Part shown: one piece after another, positions 26,701-35,036 of the stretch
How positions within the stretch are numbered: the first letter of the stretch is position 1
Layout of the letters: each line of letters begins with the position of its first letter
Assembly (NCBI GenBank): GCA_900016875.1
Contig: FCNR01000011.1
Coordinates: 1 to 44,313, forward strand
Reading direction: 5' to 3'
Origin: Eubacteriaceae bacterium CHKCI004
Lineage (GTDB): Bacteria > Bacillota > Clostridia > Lachnospirales > Lachnospiraceae
DNA length: 44,313 bases
Position numbers and translations under genes: made by a program
The notes under the pieces: generated by a model
Told to the model about the DNA's origin: nothing
Database searches by the model: none
What the model saw: the letters and a program-made list of their open reading frames with translations, nothing else

Positions 26701-28170
26701 GACGCTTACCTTTCCGATGAGATTATCCGGCTCATGAAAGAGATATCCGGAAAGACGCCATTGATCCTGAAGCTGGATGAGAGTGACATCCAGGGACCAC
26801 TGCGTATCCGTGTCCGCTCTTTCATCGAGACGGTTTCCATGCGTCATGAGCGCAAGGAACAGTTGAACGCCAAGGAGCTTCACGACCCGTATCCGGTGAA
26901 GTTTACGAAGAAGAACCGGAAGGAGAAGGTGGTGCTTGTGCCGAACACCTCCCACGCCTTCAGCCGAGTCATGTCGGCGGCTCTGTCCGGTCAGGGTATC
27001 CGGGCGGTGCCTCTTGCCATCGGAAGAGAGGACGCCATCCGTCTGGGAAAACTGTACGTACATAACGATATCTGTTTCCCGGCGCAAATCGTCATTGGCG
27101 AGGCGCTCTCTGCTTTAAAGAGCGGAAAATACGACGATAAAGAAGTCGCCATCGGCATGGGTAAATATATCGGCGACTGTCGTCTGACCCATTACAGCGC
27201 CCTGCTGCGAAAGGCTCTCGACGACGCGGGATTTGCAGATGTGCCGATTATCACCAACGATGACGTGGATTACCATAATATGCATCCGGGCTTTAAGATG
27301 AATCTTTTATCAGCCATGCGTATTGCCTTTGCCCTTCCAATGATCGATGTCCTGGAGGAACTTCTTCGGAAAATCCGCCCATATGAACTTGTAAAGGGAA
27401 GCGCCAATGAAGCATTTGAGAAAGCCATGGATGAAGTGATCCACGGTCTGCGTTATCACGGTATTCGCGGGGCAAAAAAAGGGTTTAAAAAGGCTATCGC
27501 TATCATGAAGGAAATACCGTATGACCGTTCCCATCCGCGAAAACAGGTGCTCATTGTGGGCGAGTATCTGCTGAACTTTCACCCGGGCGCCAACCATGAT
27601 ATCGAGGATTATCTGGAACGGAACGGCTTTGAGATCATTGAGGCCCGCATGACCGACGTCATCCGGAAGACCTACTTCTATCAGGACGCCCAGGTGCAGG
27701 AATACAAATTAAAGACTCCACTCGCCAAGAAGCTGTGGCTGCGCACGGCAGATAATATTTTCAACCTGGCTCATAACATGACCGACGCCATTGCCGTGGA
27801 GCATCCTCTGTATACTCCGGCCTGCCGTATGCAGGACATGGTGAAGGACAGCGATTCCATCATTCATCATACTTTTGATGCGGGAGAGGGCGTGCTTATT
27901 CCCGGTGAGATTATACATCATGCTAAACATGGCTGTCGTGCCTTTGTCATCCTGCAGCCGTTCGGGTGTCTGCCAAATCATGTAGTAGGACGGGGAATTT
28001 CAAAAAAATTAAAGGAAATGTATCCGGATGCCCAGATTCTGCCGTTGGACTACGATCCGGACGTAAGCTTTGCCAATATTGAGAACCGCCTCCAGATGCT
28101 CATTATGAACAGTAAGAGCGGAGAGGAAGAAACAGAAGAGAAGAAAGAGTCGCAGGCAAGCTTAAAATAA
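23752..28170 (+). CDS. Twin-domain 2-hydroxyacyl-CoA dehydratase activase with DUF2229 and dehydratase-like C-terminus
   Basis: 1472 residues; GAGGTAGAG precedes the ATG. Two ASKHA ATPase domains are in tandem. Domain 1 (about 12-300) has GIDIGSTTTK, ELGGQDAKII and NGSCAGGTGAF. Domain 2 (about 340-600) has GIDSGSTTTK, DIGGQDMKAIW and NEACSSGCGSF. The Cys residues in CAGGTG/GRCGVYAKTD and CSSGCG/SRCTVFMNS fit the 4Fe-4S cluster site of HgdC/FldI activators. A Cys motif, CPFCGNHCKRTII, begins the DUF2229 region (about 640-1000). The C-terminal third resembles dehydratase subunits (FGCGHDAYLSDEI, NDICFPAQIV). Known activators use ATP to push one electron into a dehydratase. No dehydratase or CoA-transferase genes lie nearby, so the partner is elsewhere or the protein acts alone. 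Complete gene. Confidence 0.92.
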   Translation: MTAGENKSLKVLLVGIDIGSTTTKIAAIDETEHKILYSDYRRHNAKQLESVYQALLRLRGKFDDTPVRLILTGSGAKPVAEVLDVPFIQEVVANSIALRKDYPHVRTAIELGGQDAKIIFFHRDETDGSLNVSDMRMNGSCAGGTGAFIDEIASILKVPVEEFNTLAEKGTCVYDISGRCGVYAKTDIQPLLNQGVAKSDLALSSFHAIAKQTIGGLAQGLDIEKPVAFEGGPLTFHPTLVKVFAERLHLSEEDIIHPARPEIIIAYGAALALSGMFADRTRQYTAEELITALEEHRGGNLPGQEAAGVPFFNSQEERRQFEERQRLPENRAAELHEGEIIHAYLGIDSGSTTTKFVLMDEDENILDSFYAANEGDPLLVAKNALIAMRERYRKAGVKLDIIAAGATGYGELLFTKAFNLECHVVETVAHARAAEKYVSDASFILDIGGQDMKAIWLDNGIITNIVVNEACSSGCGSFLENFASSLHIPVKEIAKAAFSSENPAVLGSRCTVFMNSSIITEQRNGKQPADIMAGLCRSIIENVFTKVIRIENVKSLGDKIVVQGGTFLNDAVLRAMEQYIGREVVRAPYPGIMGAIGTALLTKERFRAGNGRRTFMGLGKLDDFTYTQEANSPCPFCGNHCKRTIIRFSNGNSWITNNRCERGEILGDPKDGNVRRMLQEKQKQKEQVPNLFALREKLLMKDYPYEELEEKKDVTIGLPKVLSYWETMPFWRTFWRTLGFQIKVSPDSTRKIYEDGLSAVTSDTVCFPAKLVHGHIRALVKSGVDRIFMPSITTVSSENTEETSQSMCAIVKGYPIVIRNSDNPEKRWGIPFDAPLFHWYTPEDRDRQLTHYMEETFHLEAETVRKAIAQADAAQKQFRQELFQAGKAVCEEVKRKGTYAVVLASRPYQNDALVNHDLPEMFTSLGIPVLTADSLEEASQVDLSMSRLDVVNNYHARMLSTAILAAQNEHLEYVQIVSFGCGHDAYLSDEIIRLMKEISGKTPLILKLDESDIQGPLRIRVRSFIETVSMRHERKEQLNAKELHDPYPVKFTKKNRKEKVVLVPNTSHAFSRVMSAALSGQGIRAVPLAIGREDAIRLGKLYVHNDICFPAQIVIGEALSALKSGKYDDKEVAIGMGKYIGDCRLTHYSALLRKALDDAGFADVPIITNDDVDYHNMHPGFKMNLLSAMRIAFALPMIDVLEELLRKIRPYELVKGSANEAFEKAMDEVIHGLRYHGIRGAKKGFKKAIAIMKEIPYDRSHPRKQVLIVGEYLLNFHPGANHDIEDYLERNGFEIIEARMTDVIRKTYFYQDAQVQEYKLKTPLAKKLWLRTADNIFNLAHNMTDAIAVEHPLYTPACRMQDMVKDSDSIIHHTFDAGEGVLIPGEIIHHAKHGCRAFVILQPFGCLPNHVVGRGISKKLKEMYPDAQILPLDYDPDVSFANIENRLQMLIMNSKSGEEETEEKKESQASLK

Positions 28171-28222
28171 TATAGACAAGGATAAAGAAGCCGGGAGAAC
28201 CGGCAGAGATAGAAAGACAGAG

Positions 28223-28258
28223 AAAATGGGAGGAAATGTTTTGGTTTCCTCCCGTTTT
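28223..28258. terminator. Bidirectional terminator between convergent genes
   Basis: AAAATGGGAGGAAA and TTTCCTCCCGTTTT form a long stem around an eight-base loop, with A/T runs on both sides. It serves the activase and the minus-strand ATPase. Confidence 0.88.
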
Positions 28259-28266
28259 GATCTCGT

Positions 28267-30147
28267 TTATGCGGGGCTGTTCGCCCGCCATTTTAACAGA
28301 AATGCCGAGTTGACGATCACAAGAACAGAACCGGCGTTGTGTACCAGGGCGCCAACCACAGGATTTAAGATTCCTGTGATTGCAAGAGCGATCGCTGCAA
28401 AATTCAAAATCATAGAAAAGCTCATATTTAATTTGATAGTTGTCATCATTCGTTTTGACAGAGCAAATAAATGAGGGAGTTCTTTTACCTCATCATCCAC
28501 CAGAGCAATATCTGCCGCATCCACGGCGATGTCGCTGCCGATGCCTCCCATGGCAATGCCCACATTTGCTTTTTTCAGGGCCGGAGCATCGTTGATGCCG
28601 TCACCGATCATACAGACGGATGCCTGATTTTTTTGATAAGAATGGATCCACTGCAGTTTTTCTTCCGGCCGGCAGCCGGCATGTACTTCCCGGATGCCAA
28701 GCTGCCCGGCGATAGCTTCCGCGGCATTATCGTTATCACCGGTAAGAAGGACTGGCTGCACATCCAGCTTGTGCAGCTGTTGAATCATCGGTCCGGCTTC
28801 CGGACGGACTGTGTCAGATAAAACGATATAACCGGCAAATGTATGATCCGTGGCGAGATAAATGACGGTACATCCTTTGGACAGATATTTTTTCGTCTCT
28901 GTTTTTATGTTGTCAGGAATTGTTATCTGGTGCTGACTGAACATTTTTGTGTTTCCGGCAAGGACAGAAGTATTGCCTGACCGGGCAGAAACGCCCTGTC
29001 CGGGTATCATTTGAAAATCCCGGGCCGGGACAGGATCCTGTCCTGCATTTTTTTTATAACATTGGACAATGGCTTTGCCCAACGGATGCTCTGACAGGCT
29101 TTCTGCAGATGCAGCGAGGGAGTAGAGCTGCATCTTGGGAGCGTTTACGCTTTTTACAGCGATAACTTCCGGTGTTCCAAAAGTGAGTGTTCCGGTTTTG
29201 TCAAAGGTAATTTTTGATACATTTGCCAGACGTTCCAGCGTATCGCCTTCCCGCACAAGAAAACCGTGTCTGGTGGCATTGCCGATGGCGGCCATGATCG
29301 CAGTGGGAGTAGCGAGAACCAGAGCGCAGGGACAAAATACAACAAGAATGGTGACTGCACGGATAATCTCGCCGGAGGCCAGCCATGTAAGAGCGGCGGC
29401 AGTCAGTGCGATGACTACGATCCACGTGGCCCAGCGGTCTGCAAGTCCAACGATCTTTGCTTTCCCGGCGTCAGCAGATTGTACCAGCCGGATCATCCGC
29501 TGAATAGAACTGTCTTCCCCGACCTTTGAGGCCTTCATCAAAAAAGCGCCGAATTGATTGACAGTACCGCTGAATACTTCGTCGCCTTCCGCCTTATCGA
29601 CAGGTAAAGATTCTCCGGTCATTACGGCCTGATTAATGGAAGTCTGTCCGGACAGGATGATGCCGTCCACAGGAATGGTTTCTCCCGGAAGAACCCGGAG
29701 GACGTCATTGATCTTTACTTTTTCGGCGGGAATCATCTGTTCGCTGCCATCGAAGATGATCCTTGCTGTTTGAGGCGTCAGATGGACAAGTTTTTCAATA
29801 CCCGCCCGTGCTTTTGCCACGGTCAGTTCTTCCAGTAATCCTCCCAGCTGCATGATAAATGCCACTTCTCCGGCGGCAAAATCTTCTCCAATGAGAATGG
29901 AAGCGATCAGGGCAAGTGATACCAGAACATCTGCCTTGATATCAAAGGCAGTGACAAGTCCGATGACAGCTTCCAGGATAATCGGAATGCCACAGAGAAT
30001 AATGGCAATCCATGCCGCATCAAAAGGCAGGGGAAAAAGATCAAAAATACTGGCGAGAAGGGAAAGTCCTGAAATAATAAGGAAAATGACGTCCCGTCTT
30101 ATACCTCCCCAATCCAGCAAATGCTCTAACTTATTCATCAGTTTCAT
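28267..30147 (-). CDS. Heavy-metal P1B-type ATPase without N-terminal metal-binding domain
   Basis: 626 residues from the ATG at 30147-30145, with AGAAGG upstream. Order of motifs: helices, the actuator loop VMTGESLPVD, the metal-translocating FCPCALVLATPTA, the phosphorylation site FDKTGTLTFG, the P1B SEHPLGKAI, MIGDGINDAPAL, then two final helices with ALVHNAGSVLVIVN. The CPC motif marks a soft-metal exporter. The HN-x-GS helix-8 motif is neither a classical CadA nor a classical CopA pattern, so the metal is uncertain. The protein has no HMA or His-rich N-terminus. The promoter carries CsoR-type operators, which favours copper. No csoR gene or copper chaperone is adjacent. Confidence 0.9.
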   Translation of the reverse strand: MKLMNKLEHLLDWGGIRRDVIFLIISGLSLLASIFDLFPLPFDAAWIAIILCGIPIILEAVIGLVTAFDIKADVLVSLALIASILIGEDFAAGEVAFIMQLGGLLEELTVAKARAGIEKLVHLTPQTARIIFDGSEQMIPAEKVKINDVLRVLPGETIPVDGIILSGQTSINQAVMTGESLPVDKAEGDEVFSGTVNQFGAFLMKASKVGEDSSIQRMIRLVQSADAGKAKIVGLADRWATWIVVIALTAAALTWLASGEIIRAVTILVVFCPCALVLATPTAIMAAIGNATRHGFLVREGDTLERLANVSKITFDKTGTLTFGTPEVIAVKSVNAPKMQLYSLAASAESLSEHPLGKAIVQCYKKNAGQDPVPARDFQMIPGQGVSARSGNTSVLAGNTKMFSQHQITIPDNIKTETKKYLSKGCTVIYLATDHTFAGYIVLSDTVRPEAGPMIQQLHKLDVQPVLLTGDNDNAAEAIAGQLGIREVHAGCRPEEKLQWIHSYQKNQASVCMIGDGINDAPALKKANVGIAMGGIGSDIAVDAADIALVDDEVKELPHLFALSKRMMTTIKLNMSFSMILNFAAIALAITGILNPVVGALVHNAGSVLVIVNSAFLLKWRANSPA

Positions 30148-30171
30148 AAATGATACCTTCTTTCTTGCATA

Positions 30172-30223
30172 ATACCCATAGGGGGTATAGGTACAATATA
30201 CCCCTATAGGGTATATCTGTCAA
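30172..30223 (-). promoter_or_regulatory. Metal ATPase promoter with two CsoR-like operators
   Basis: On the minus strand TTGACA (30223-30218) and TATATT (30200-30195) have a 17-base spacer. TATACCCCTATAGGGTATA (30197-30215) fills the spacer and touches the -10. A second ATACCC-x4-GGGGTAT copy lies at 30172-30188. A/T-flanked palindromes of C and G tracts are typical of CsoR/RcnR-family repressors. Repression by occlusion is expected. Confidence 0.78.
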
Positions 30224-30580
30224 TGATGTTATTGAGTAATTTTTTGCAATAAGAAAAAGTTGAATTGTGTATAGATGAACATAATTGGTAAAGATACAGC
30301 AAAGAAAACATAAAACTATATTGAAGGGATAGCTCTCATGTGGTATGATTAACAAGGAAAAAACTGCAAAATCTTTTATTTATTTCTTGTAATCACTGAA
30401 GGTTTTCAAAGTTTTTTACATATTTGTAAGGTTTGTCCTTATTTTTCTCATAATTAAATGTTAAGTTAATATTAAATAATTATTGCTTTTGTGTGAATCA
30501 AGACACAATCCAGTAATTGCTAATCTTAAACAGCCATCAGACATCACACATCAATAAAAAGAAACGGAGGAAGATGAATT
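30224..30580. other. AT-rich gap upstream of the surface repeat protein
   Basis: About 350 bases with long A/T runs and no coding frame. It must contain the promoter for the gene at 30581, but several weak candidates exist and I cannot choose among them. Confidence 0.4.
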
Positions 30581-31462
30581 ATGACAAAGTTTAAGAAATT
30601 AACAATTGTGAAGAGAATGTTTGCAATGGCGCTTGCTGCGACCATGGCGTTTTCACTCTCATCAGTGCAGTTGTTCGCTAAGGAAAATGCTGACGTGCAG
30701 GTAATGCAGGACGGAATCTCTGTATATTCTGTGGATGAGACACAAGGCGGAGGGCAGACTGGTTCTAACCAGAGTGAAACCGATTCTTCCAATCAGGATG
30801 AAACCGGTTCTGCGGATAACAGCGGGACAACAACTGAAACAACAAGTGAAACAACAACTGCCTCTACAGAGGACAGCACAGCAACAACTATAACCACCGA
30901 GAATACGACTCCTACAACTCCGGCAGCAGAGCCGAAGCCTGTGGGAACAGTCATTACAGAAGGTATTTATGAATATAAGGTAACAAGCTCCAATACAGTA
31001 GAGTTAATGGGATTCGCCGGCGATGATGAGGCAACTTATGTAAAAGTTAAGAACCGGATTACATACGACGGCGTTACCTATGATGTAACTTCTATCGCAA
31101 TGAGAGCTTTCATGAAAGAGAGCAGCATTGAGAAAGTTCTTATCCGTAAAAATGTGACAGACATCGGAAAGAGAGCGTTCTTCCAGTGTAAGAATCTGGA
31201 GACTGTCCGCATTAAAACAGGAGCTAAGGTTATCCGTAAATGTGCGTTCAAGGGATGTAAAGCCCTGCGGGTTGTAAATATCCACTCTGCTGTTCTGGAA
31301 GATGTAAAGGCAAACGCATTCAAAAATGTGAATAGCAATCTTGTGATCAATGTATCAACGAAAGCAATCAGAAAAATGCTTAAGGCTTCCGTACCTTCTT
31401 ATATCACGATCAACAGAGCGTTCAATGCGCCTAGTACAAATTCAGGAAGCACCGCACAGTAG
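30581..31462 (+). CDS. Secreted BspA-like leucine-rich repeat protein
   Basis: 293 residues; ACGGAGG precedes the ATG. The signal peptide (RMFAMALAATMAFSLSSVQL, cleavage near LFAKE) is followed by a Thr/Ser/Glu-rich low-complexity linker (about 60-125) that looks wall-spanning or glycosylated. The C-terminal part has LRR_5 repeats: VTSIAMRAFMKESSIEKVLI, VTDIGKRAFFQCKNLETVRI, AKVIRKCAFKGCKALRVVNI and VKANAFKNVNSNLVINV. Such repeats occur in adhesins. No LPXTG motif or cell-wall-binding repeat is seen, so it may be secreted or held non-covalently. It has its own terminator. It is shorter than most BspA-like proteins, but I see no break. Confidence 0.85.
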   Translation: MTKFKKLTIVKRMFAMALAATMAFSLSSVQLFAKENADVQVMQDGISVYSVDETQGGGQTGSNQSETDSSNQDETGSADNSGTTTETTSETTTASTEDSTATTITTENTTPTTPAAEPKPVGTVITEGIYEYKVTSSNTVELMGFAGDDEATYVKVKNRITYDGVTYDVTSIAMRAFMKESSIEKVLIRKNVTDIGKRAFFQCKNLETVRIKTGAKVIRKCAFKGCKALRVVNIHSAVLEDVKANAFKNVNSNLVINVSTKAIRKMLKASVPSYITINRAFNAPSTNSGSTAQ

Positions 31463-31521
31463 TCATCAGGATGTGTGAAATGATGTGTGAAAGAATTTGA
31501 AAATGTTGATAAACATTTTCG

Positions 31522-31548
31522 GCCCGGCTTTTTGCCGGGCATTTTTAT
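31522..31548 (+). terminator. Intrinsic terminator after the leucine-rich protein
   Basis: GCCCGGC and GCCGGGC pair perfectly around TTTTT, followed by ATTTTTATTT. Confidence 0.92.
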
Positions 31549-31637
31549 TTCCGGAAAGCTGTTTTCTATGAAATAAAAATACGCCATGAAGATCGCACTG
31601 AGTCGAAAAAATACATTGGATAACAAGGAGAGAAAAT

Positions 31638-32597
31638 ATGAATGGACATTTTAAGAAGCATACAATAATTTTGGCGGTTTTTTGTGTGCTGGCGCTCACA
31701 TCCTGTTCGTCAGTTCCTGATACAATGCTGCCGGATTCAGGGAACATATCGCAGTATGACAGCGCTGCTGAAGTACCGGAGTATGATGGTGAGCCTTATG
31801 TGGAAATCAATGGTAATGAACCAGATTTTACGGAGGAAGAGCTGACGACAGAGGTATATGAAGAATACAGTGATCTCGATGAACTGGGCCGATGCGGAGA
31901 GGCGGAGGCATGTGTGGGGGAGGAATTGATGCCAACAAAAGACCGGGAGAGCATCAGCTCAGTAAAACCCACAGGCTGGCAAAATGAGAAATACGACAGC
32001 GTGGACGGCGGCTATCTCTATAATCGCTGCCATTTGATCGGATATCAGCTCTCCGGAGAGAACGCCAACGAAGAGAATCTGATCACCGGCACCCGCTACA
32101 TGAATACAGAAGGGATGCTTCCTTTTGAGGATATGGTGGCAGAGTATGTCCATGAGACGGAAAATCATGTGATGTACCGGGTCACTCCCGTTTTTGAGGG
32201 AGACGATCTGGTGGCCTCCGGCGTGCAGATGGAGGCGGAGTCCGTGGAGGACGACGGAGAAGGCATCAGTTTTAACGTCTATGTATATAATGTACAGCCG
32301 GACATTACCATCGACTATGCCACCGGCGATAACTGGGAGACCCCGGAAAACGAGAAAAATGCCGTGGGCGGCGGGGCTTCTGCCGCAGACACCGGAGAGA
32401 AAACCGGAGCCGGACAGTCTTCCTCATCACAGAATGAAGAACAGACATACATTTTAAATACCAACACCCATAAATTTCACCTGCCGGAATGTTCTGGAGC
32501 TGCCGACATCAAAGCGAAGAACCGGCAGGAGTATACCGGATCCAGAGAAGATCTGACCAGTCAGGGGTATGAGCCATGTGGAAGATGTCAACCATAG
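31638..32597 (+). CDS. Lipoprotein DNA/RNA non-specific endonuclease (DNA-entry type) with C-terminal CxxC module
   Basis: 319 residues; AAGGAG lies before the ATG. The signal ends in LALTSCSS, giving a lipidated Cys. Residues about 50-235 form the nuclease: GRCGEAEACV, then SSVKPTGWQNEKYD, and the catalytic region GGYLYNRCHLIGYQLSGENA, where NRCHLIG replaces the DRGH motif of serratia-type enzymes as in EndA-like proteins. NLITGTRYMNTEGMLPFE follows with the metal-binding Asn. A low-complexity linker leads to a C-terminal module (about 272-319) with THKFHLPECSG and YEPCGRCQP, a possible zinc site like the Ada metal-binding fold. It would degrade extracellular DNA or assist uptake. Confidence 0.88.
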   Translation: MNGHFKKHTIILAVFCVLALTSCSSVPDTMLPDSGNISQYDSAAEVPEYDGEPYVEINGNEPDFTEEELTTEVYEEYSDLDELGRCGEAEACVGEELMPTKDRESISSVKPTGWQNEKYDSVDGGYLYNRCHLIGYQLSGENANEENLITGTRYMNTEGMLPFEDMVAEYVHETENHVMYRVTPVFEGDDLVASGVQMEAESVEDDGEGISFNVYVYNVQPDITIDYATGDNWETPENEKNAVGGGASAADTGEKTGAGQSSSSQNEEQTYILNTNTHKFHLPECSGAADIKAKNRQEYTGSREDLTSQGYEPCGRCQP

Positions 32598-32653
32598 CAA
32601 TGAATGGATGAAAAAATAGCAAAGAATATTGAAAAGAAGTAAGGTGAAAGAGT

Positions 32654-33667
32654 TTGACAGTAAAAAAGAGGAAATGGTGGAAAGTCGCAGTTGTGATTTT
32701 GATCGCGGTTATTCTGGTGGTGTTCTTTCGTGACAGCTTTGCGGAAGGATTGCGGGAGATCCTGAAGGTTCCCGCCGAGACGGTGGTGTTCCTTCTCTGC
32801 CTGTCCATGGGATATTTTCTGGCGGAGGGAGGCATCATTGCCGTCCTTGCCAGATCGTACACAAATACCGTATCGTACCGAAGCGGCGTTGCCTGCGCTC
32901 TGTACTGCAGTTTCTTCCGGCTTATTACATTCGGTAGCGGCTCGGGCATTGCGGAAGTATATTATCTCAACCGGCAGGGCATGAAGGCGGCGGAAGCCAC
33001 TGGCATGAGTCTGGTGCAGTATCTGATACAGAAGATTACCATTTGTCTCATGGGCGCCGTCAGTTTCTTTTTCTGTTTCCGCTATGTGAGCCAGTATATC
33101 GGCGATTATCAGGGATATATTGCCCTCGCTGTGCTGATTACTATGGTGATTGGAGCGGGAATCCTCATGATCACTGTTTTTGAGAAGGGCAAGGATTTGT
33201 TATTTCATTATCTGAGCAAAGCGACCGCCGGCAAAGAGAGCTGGAATGACAAAGTAAAGAAGGCGGAAGGACAGGCGGATATCCTGCAGGACGGCGCGAA
33301 AAAGCTGTATCACAAAAAACATTGCCTCGCCTTAGCTTTTGTTCTGGACCTTGCCAAATATTTCTGCTGGTTCCTGACTCCCTACGTGTTGTACGGGGAT
33401 GAGGAACGGCTGACGCTCCTCGTTTCTCTGGTACTCATGGCTCTGGCGACCATGGTGGCCGGCGTGATCCCAACACCCAGCGGTTATGGTTCTCTCGATG
33501 CCATGATTATTCTTTTATTTTATCCGCTGCTGGGAGAAGCAAAAGCAGTTTCCCTGGTCATTTTGTACCGGGTCGTTGTCTCCCTGTTCCCGTTCCTCAT
33601 GGGGATGCTGGTGGCGGCGCGTCCGCTTCGGGAGCAGCGAGAGCTGGAAGCGGGACGAAAGAATTAA
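32654..33667 (+). CDS. YbhN/LPG-synthase-TM-like integral membrane protein
   Basis: 337 residues from the TTG at 32654 with AAGGTGA upstream. About eight membrane helices occur, with VYYLNRQGMKAAEATG and AGVIPTPSGYGSLDAMIILL in the positions of the conserved family motifs. It matches the flippase-like domain shared by MprF N-termini and YbhN (UPF0104), proteins that move lipids or lipid-linked products across the membrane. No synthase domain is attached, so a stand-alone transporter is likelier than lysyl-PG synthesis. Its last codons overlap the remnant XRE gene on the other strand, so its C-terminus may have been altered by that deletion. Confidence 0.8.
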   Translation: MTVKKRKWWKVAVVILIAVILVVFFRDSFAEGLREILKVPAETVVFLLCLSMGYFLAEGGIIAVLARSYTNTVSYRSGVACALYCSFFRLITFGSGSGIAEVYYLNRQGMKAAEATGMSLVQYLIQKITICLMGAVSFFFCFRYVSQYIGDYQGYIALAVLITMVIGAGILMITVFEKGKDLLFHYLSKATAGKESWNDKVKKAEGQADILQDGAKKLYHKKHCLALAFVLDLAKYFCWFLTPYVLYGDEERLTLLVSLVLMALATMVAGVIPTPSGYGSLDAMIILLFYPLLGEAKAVSLVILYRVVVSLFPFLMGMLVAARPLREQRELEAGRKN

Positions 33668-33763
33668 TTGGTCAAGAGATATGTTGAATACCGAACTCAG
33701 CATCAGCGCACTCTGGATATCCATATGATTGCGGTACTTTTTTATCTGTGTGCCAATCTCCAA
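33661..33763 (-). pseudogene. XRE-family regulator remnant
   Basis: Read from the TTG at 33763-33761 behind AAAGGAG, the frame gives MEIGTQIKKYR, which is the usual start of XRE helix-turn-helix regulators in clostridia. It then jumps to DIQSALMLSSVFNISLDQLI, which is the end of the same domain. The recognition helices (about 40-45 residues) and everything after DQLI are missing. The frame runs on antisense to the neighbouring gene. The divergent promoter region remains. Confidence 0.65.
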
Positions 33764-34272
33764 CGTTCTTTCTCCTTTCGTTTGTTGTCTGTGTTGTCTG
33801 ATTCGTTCTCTTGAACCAACGAAATCTTAACACTCAACAGACACGGTTTCTACCAAAAGAGTTTGACTTCGGCCAAAATTCCTCTGTCAAAGCCTTTTGA
33901 CAAGGCGTTTTAGCCCTGTTTCGAACAGAATTTATGCACAAATAACGTCTTTTCTGTCCATAATCTTTCCTATCAGTTTATTATAAATCCTCTCAACTTT
34001 CAACAGAAGCACATAATCCAAAACATGTCATTTACTGTCGCATAAGTTTTACTTATGAAATGCATCGAAAAAGGAAATTGCTCTTTTCATCCTGAAACGA
34101 TTACAATTACAGATGGCGCTGAGCTGAAAGGGTAAAATAGTTTATCTTCGAGGTCTGTTGCAGGAAAAGTTAAAATGGTTCATTCTCAGATGACAGCTAC
34201 GAAAAAATAACAATCAGTCTGCCTTGAAAAATGATGGCAGACGGATAAAAGGCTCAAAAAGGTTTTCAGAAA
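33764..34272. promoter_or_regulatory. Intergenic region with a perfect palindrome
   Basis: A 509-base gap without genes. CATAAGT-TTT-ACTTATG (34042-34058) is a perfect 7-3-7 palindrome, a good operator candidate for the SDR/flavodoxin/LysR cluster downstream. AAAAAGG stands before the SDR start. I see no clear terminator. Confidence 0.45.
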
Positions 34273-34968
34273 ATGTATGGAAGAAAAGAGGTTATGAAAG
34301 TGAAAAAAGACGTTATGATCTTAACGGGAGCCGGGCAGATTGGCATGGCCATTGCCCGCCGCATGGGATATGGCAAAAAGATTGTGATCGGTGATAAGAA
34401 ACTGGAAAATGCACAGAAGATTGCGGAGATCATGAATAACGCGGGCTTCGACGCGGAAGCCGTGGAGATGGATCTGTCCTCCCGGGAATCCATCCGGAAT
34501 CTCATCGCCCGGGCCATGGAATACGGCGATATCTCCATGCTGGTCAACGCCGCCGGCGTATCTCCGAGCCAGGCGACTGCGGAAGAGCTTTTACAGCTTG
34601 ATATTCTGCAGCTGGAAAATATCCGTGACACCCTCCATGCCTACCAGATGGCAAAACGCTGTAATGAAAAGCGTGTTATGGCAGAGGCTGTTAAATGGGG
34701 GAAACGGAACGCAAGAATTAATTCCATCTCACCGGGGATTATCGTGACTCCGCTGGCAGTGGATGAATTAAACGGTCCGCGCGGTGATTTTTATAAAAAT
34801 ATGTTCGCCAACTGTCCGGCAGGCCGTCCTGGAACCGCCGATGAGGTAGCAAATGCGGCGGAGCTGCTGATGAGCGACAAAGGAGCTTTTATCACCGGAG
34901 CAGATTTCCTCATTGACGGCGGAGCTACCGCGTCTTATTTCTATGGGCCGCTAAAACCGGAGAAATAA
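34273..34968 (+). pseudogene. Short-chain dehydrogenase/reductase with in-frame internal deletion
   Basis: 231 residues from the ATG at 34273. The Rossmann start ILTGAGQIGMAIARRMGYG and the AAGVSPSQA strand are present. After SPSQAT the protein goes straight to AEELLQLDILQ and the helix with YQMAKRC (the YxxxK pair). ISPGIIVTPLA and the C-terminal FLIDGGATASYFYG are normal. Related proteins are about 280 residues and carry a catalytic-Ser segment of the form VVISSQSG between these points. Here about 50 residues, with that Ser, are missing. The frame is kept, but catalysis is unlikely. It heads a set with flavodoxin and LysR genes. Confidence 0.75.
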
Positions 34969-35036
34969 AAAACTTGCCAATTACTGAAAAGCAAAATAAA
35001 ATAGAAAAAAAGAATGAATAGAAAAGAGGAATAAAA

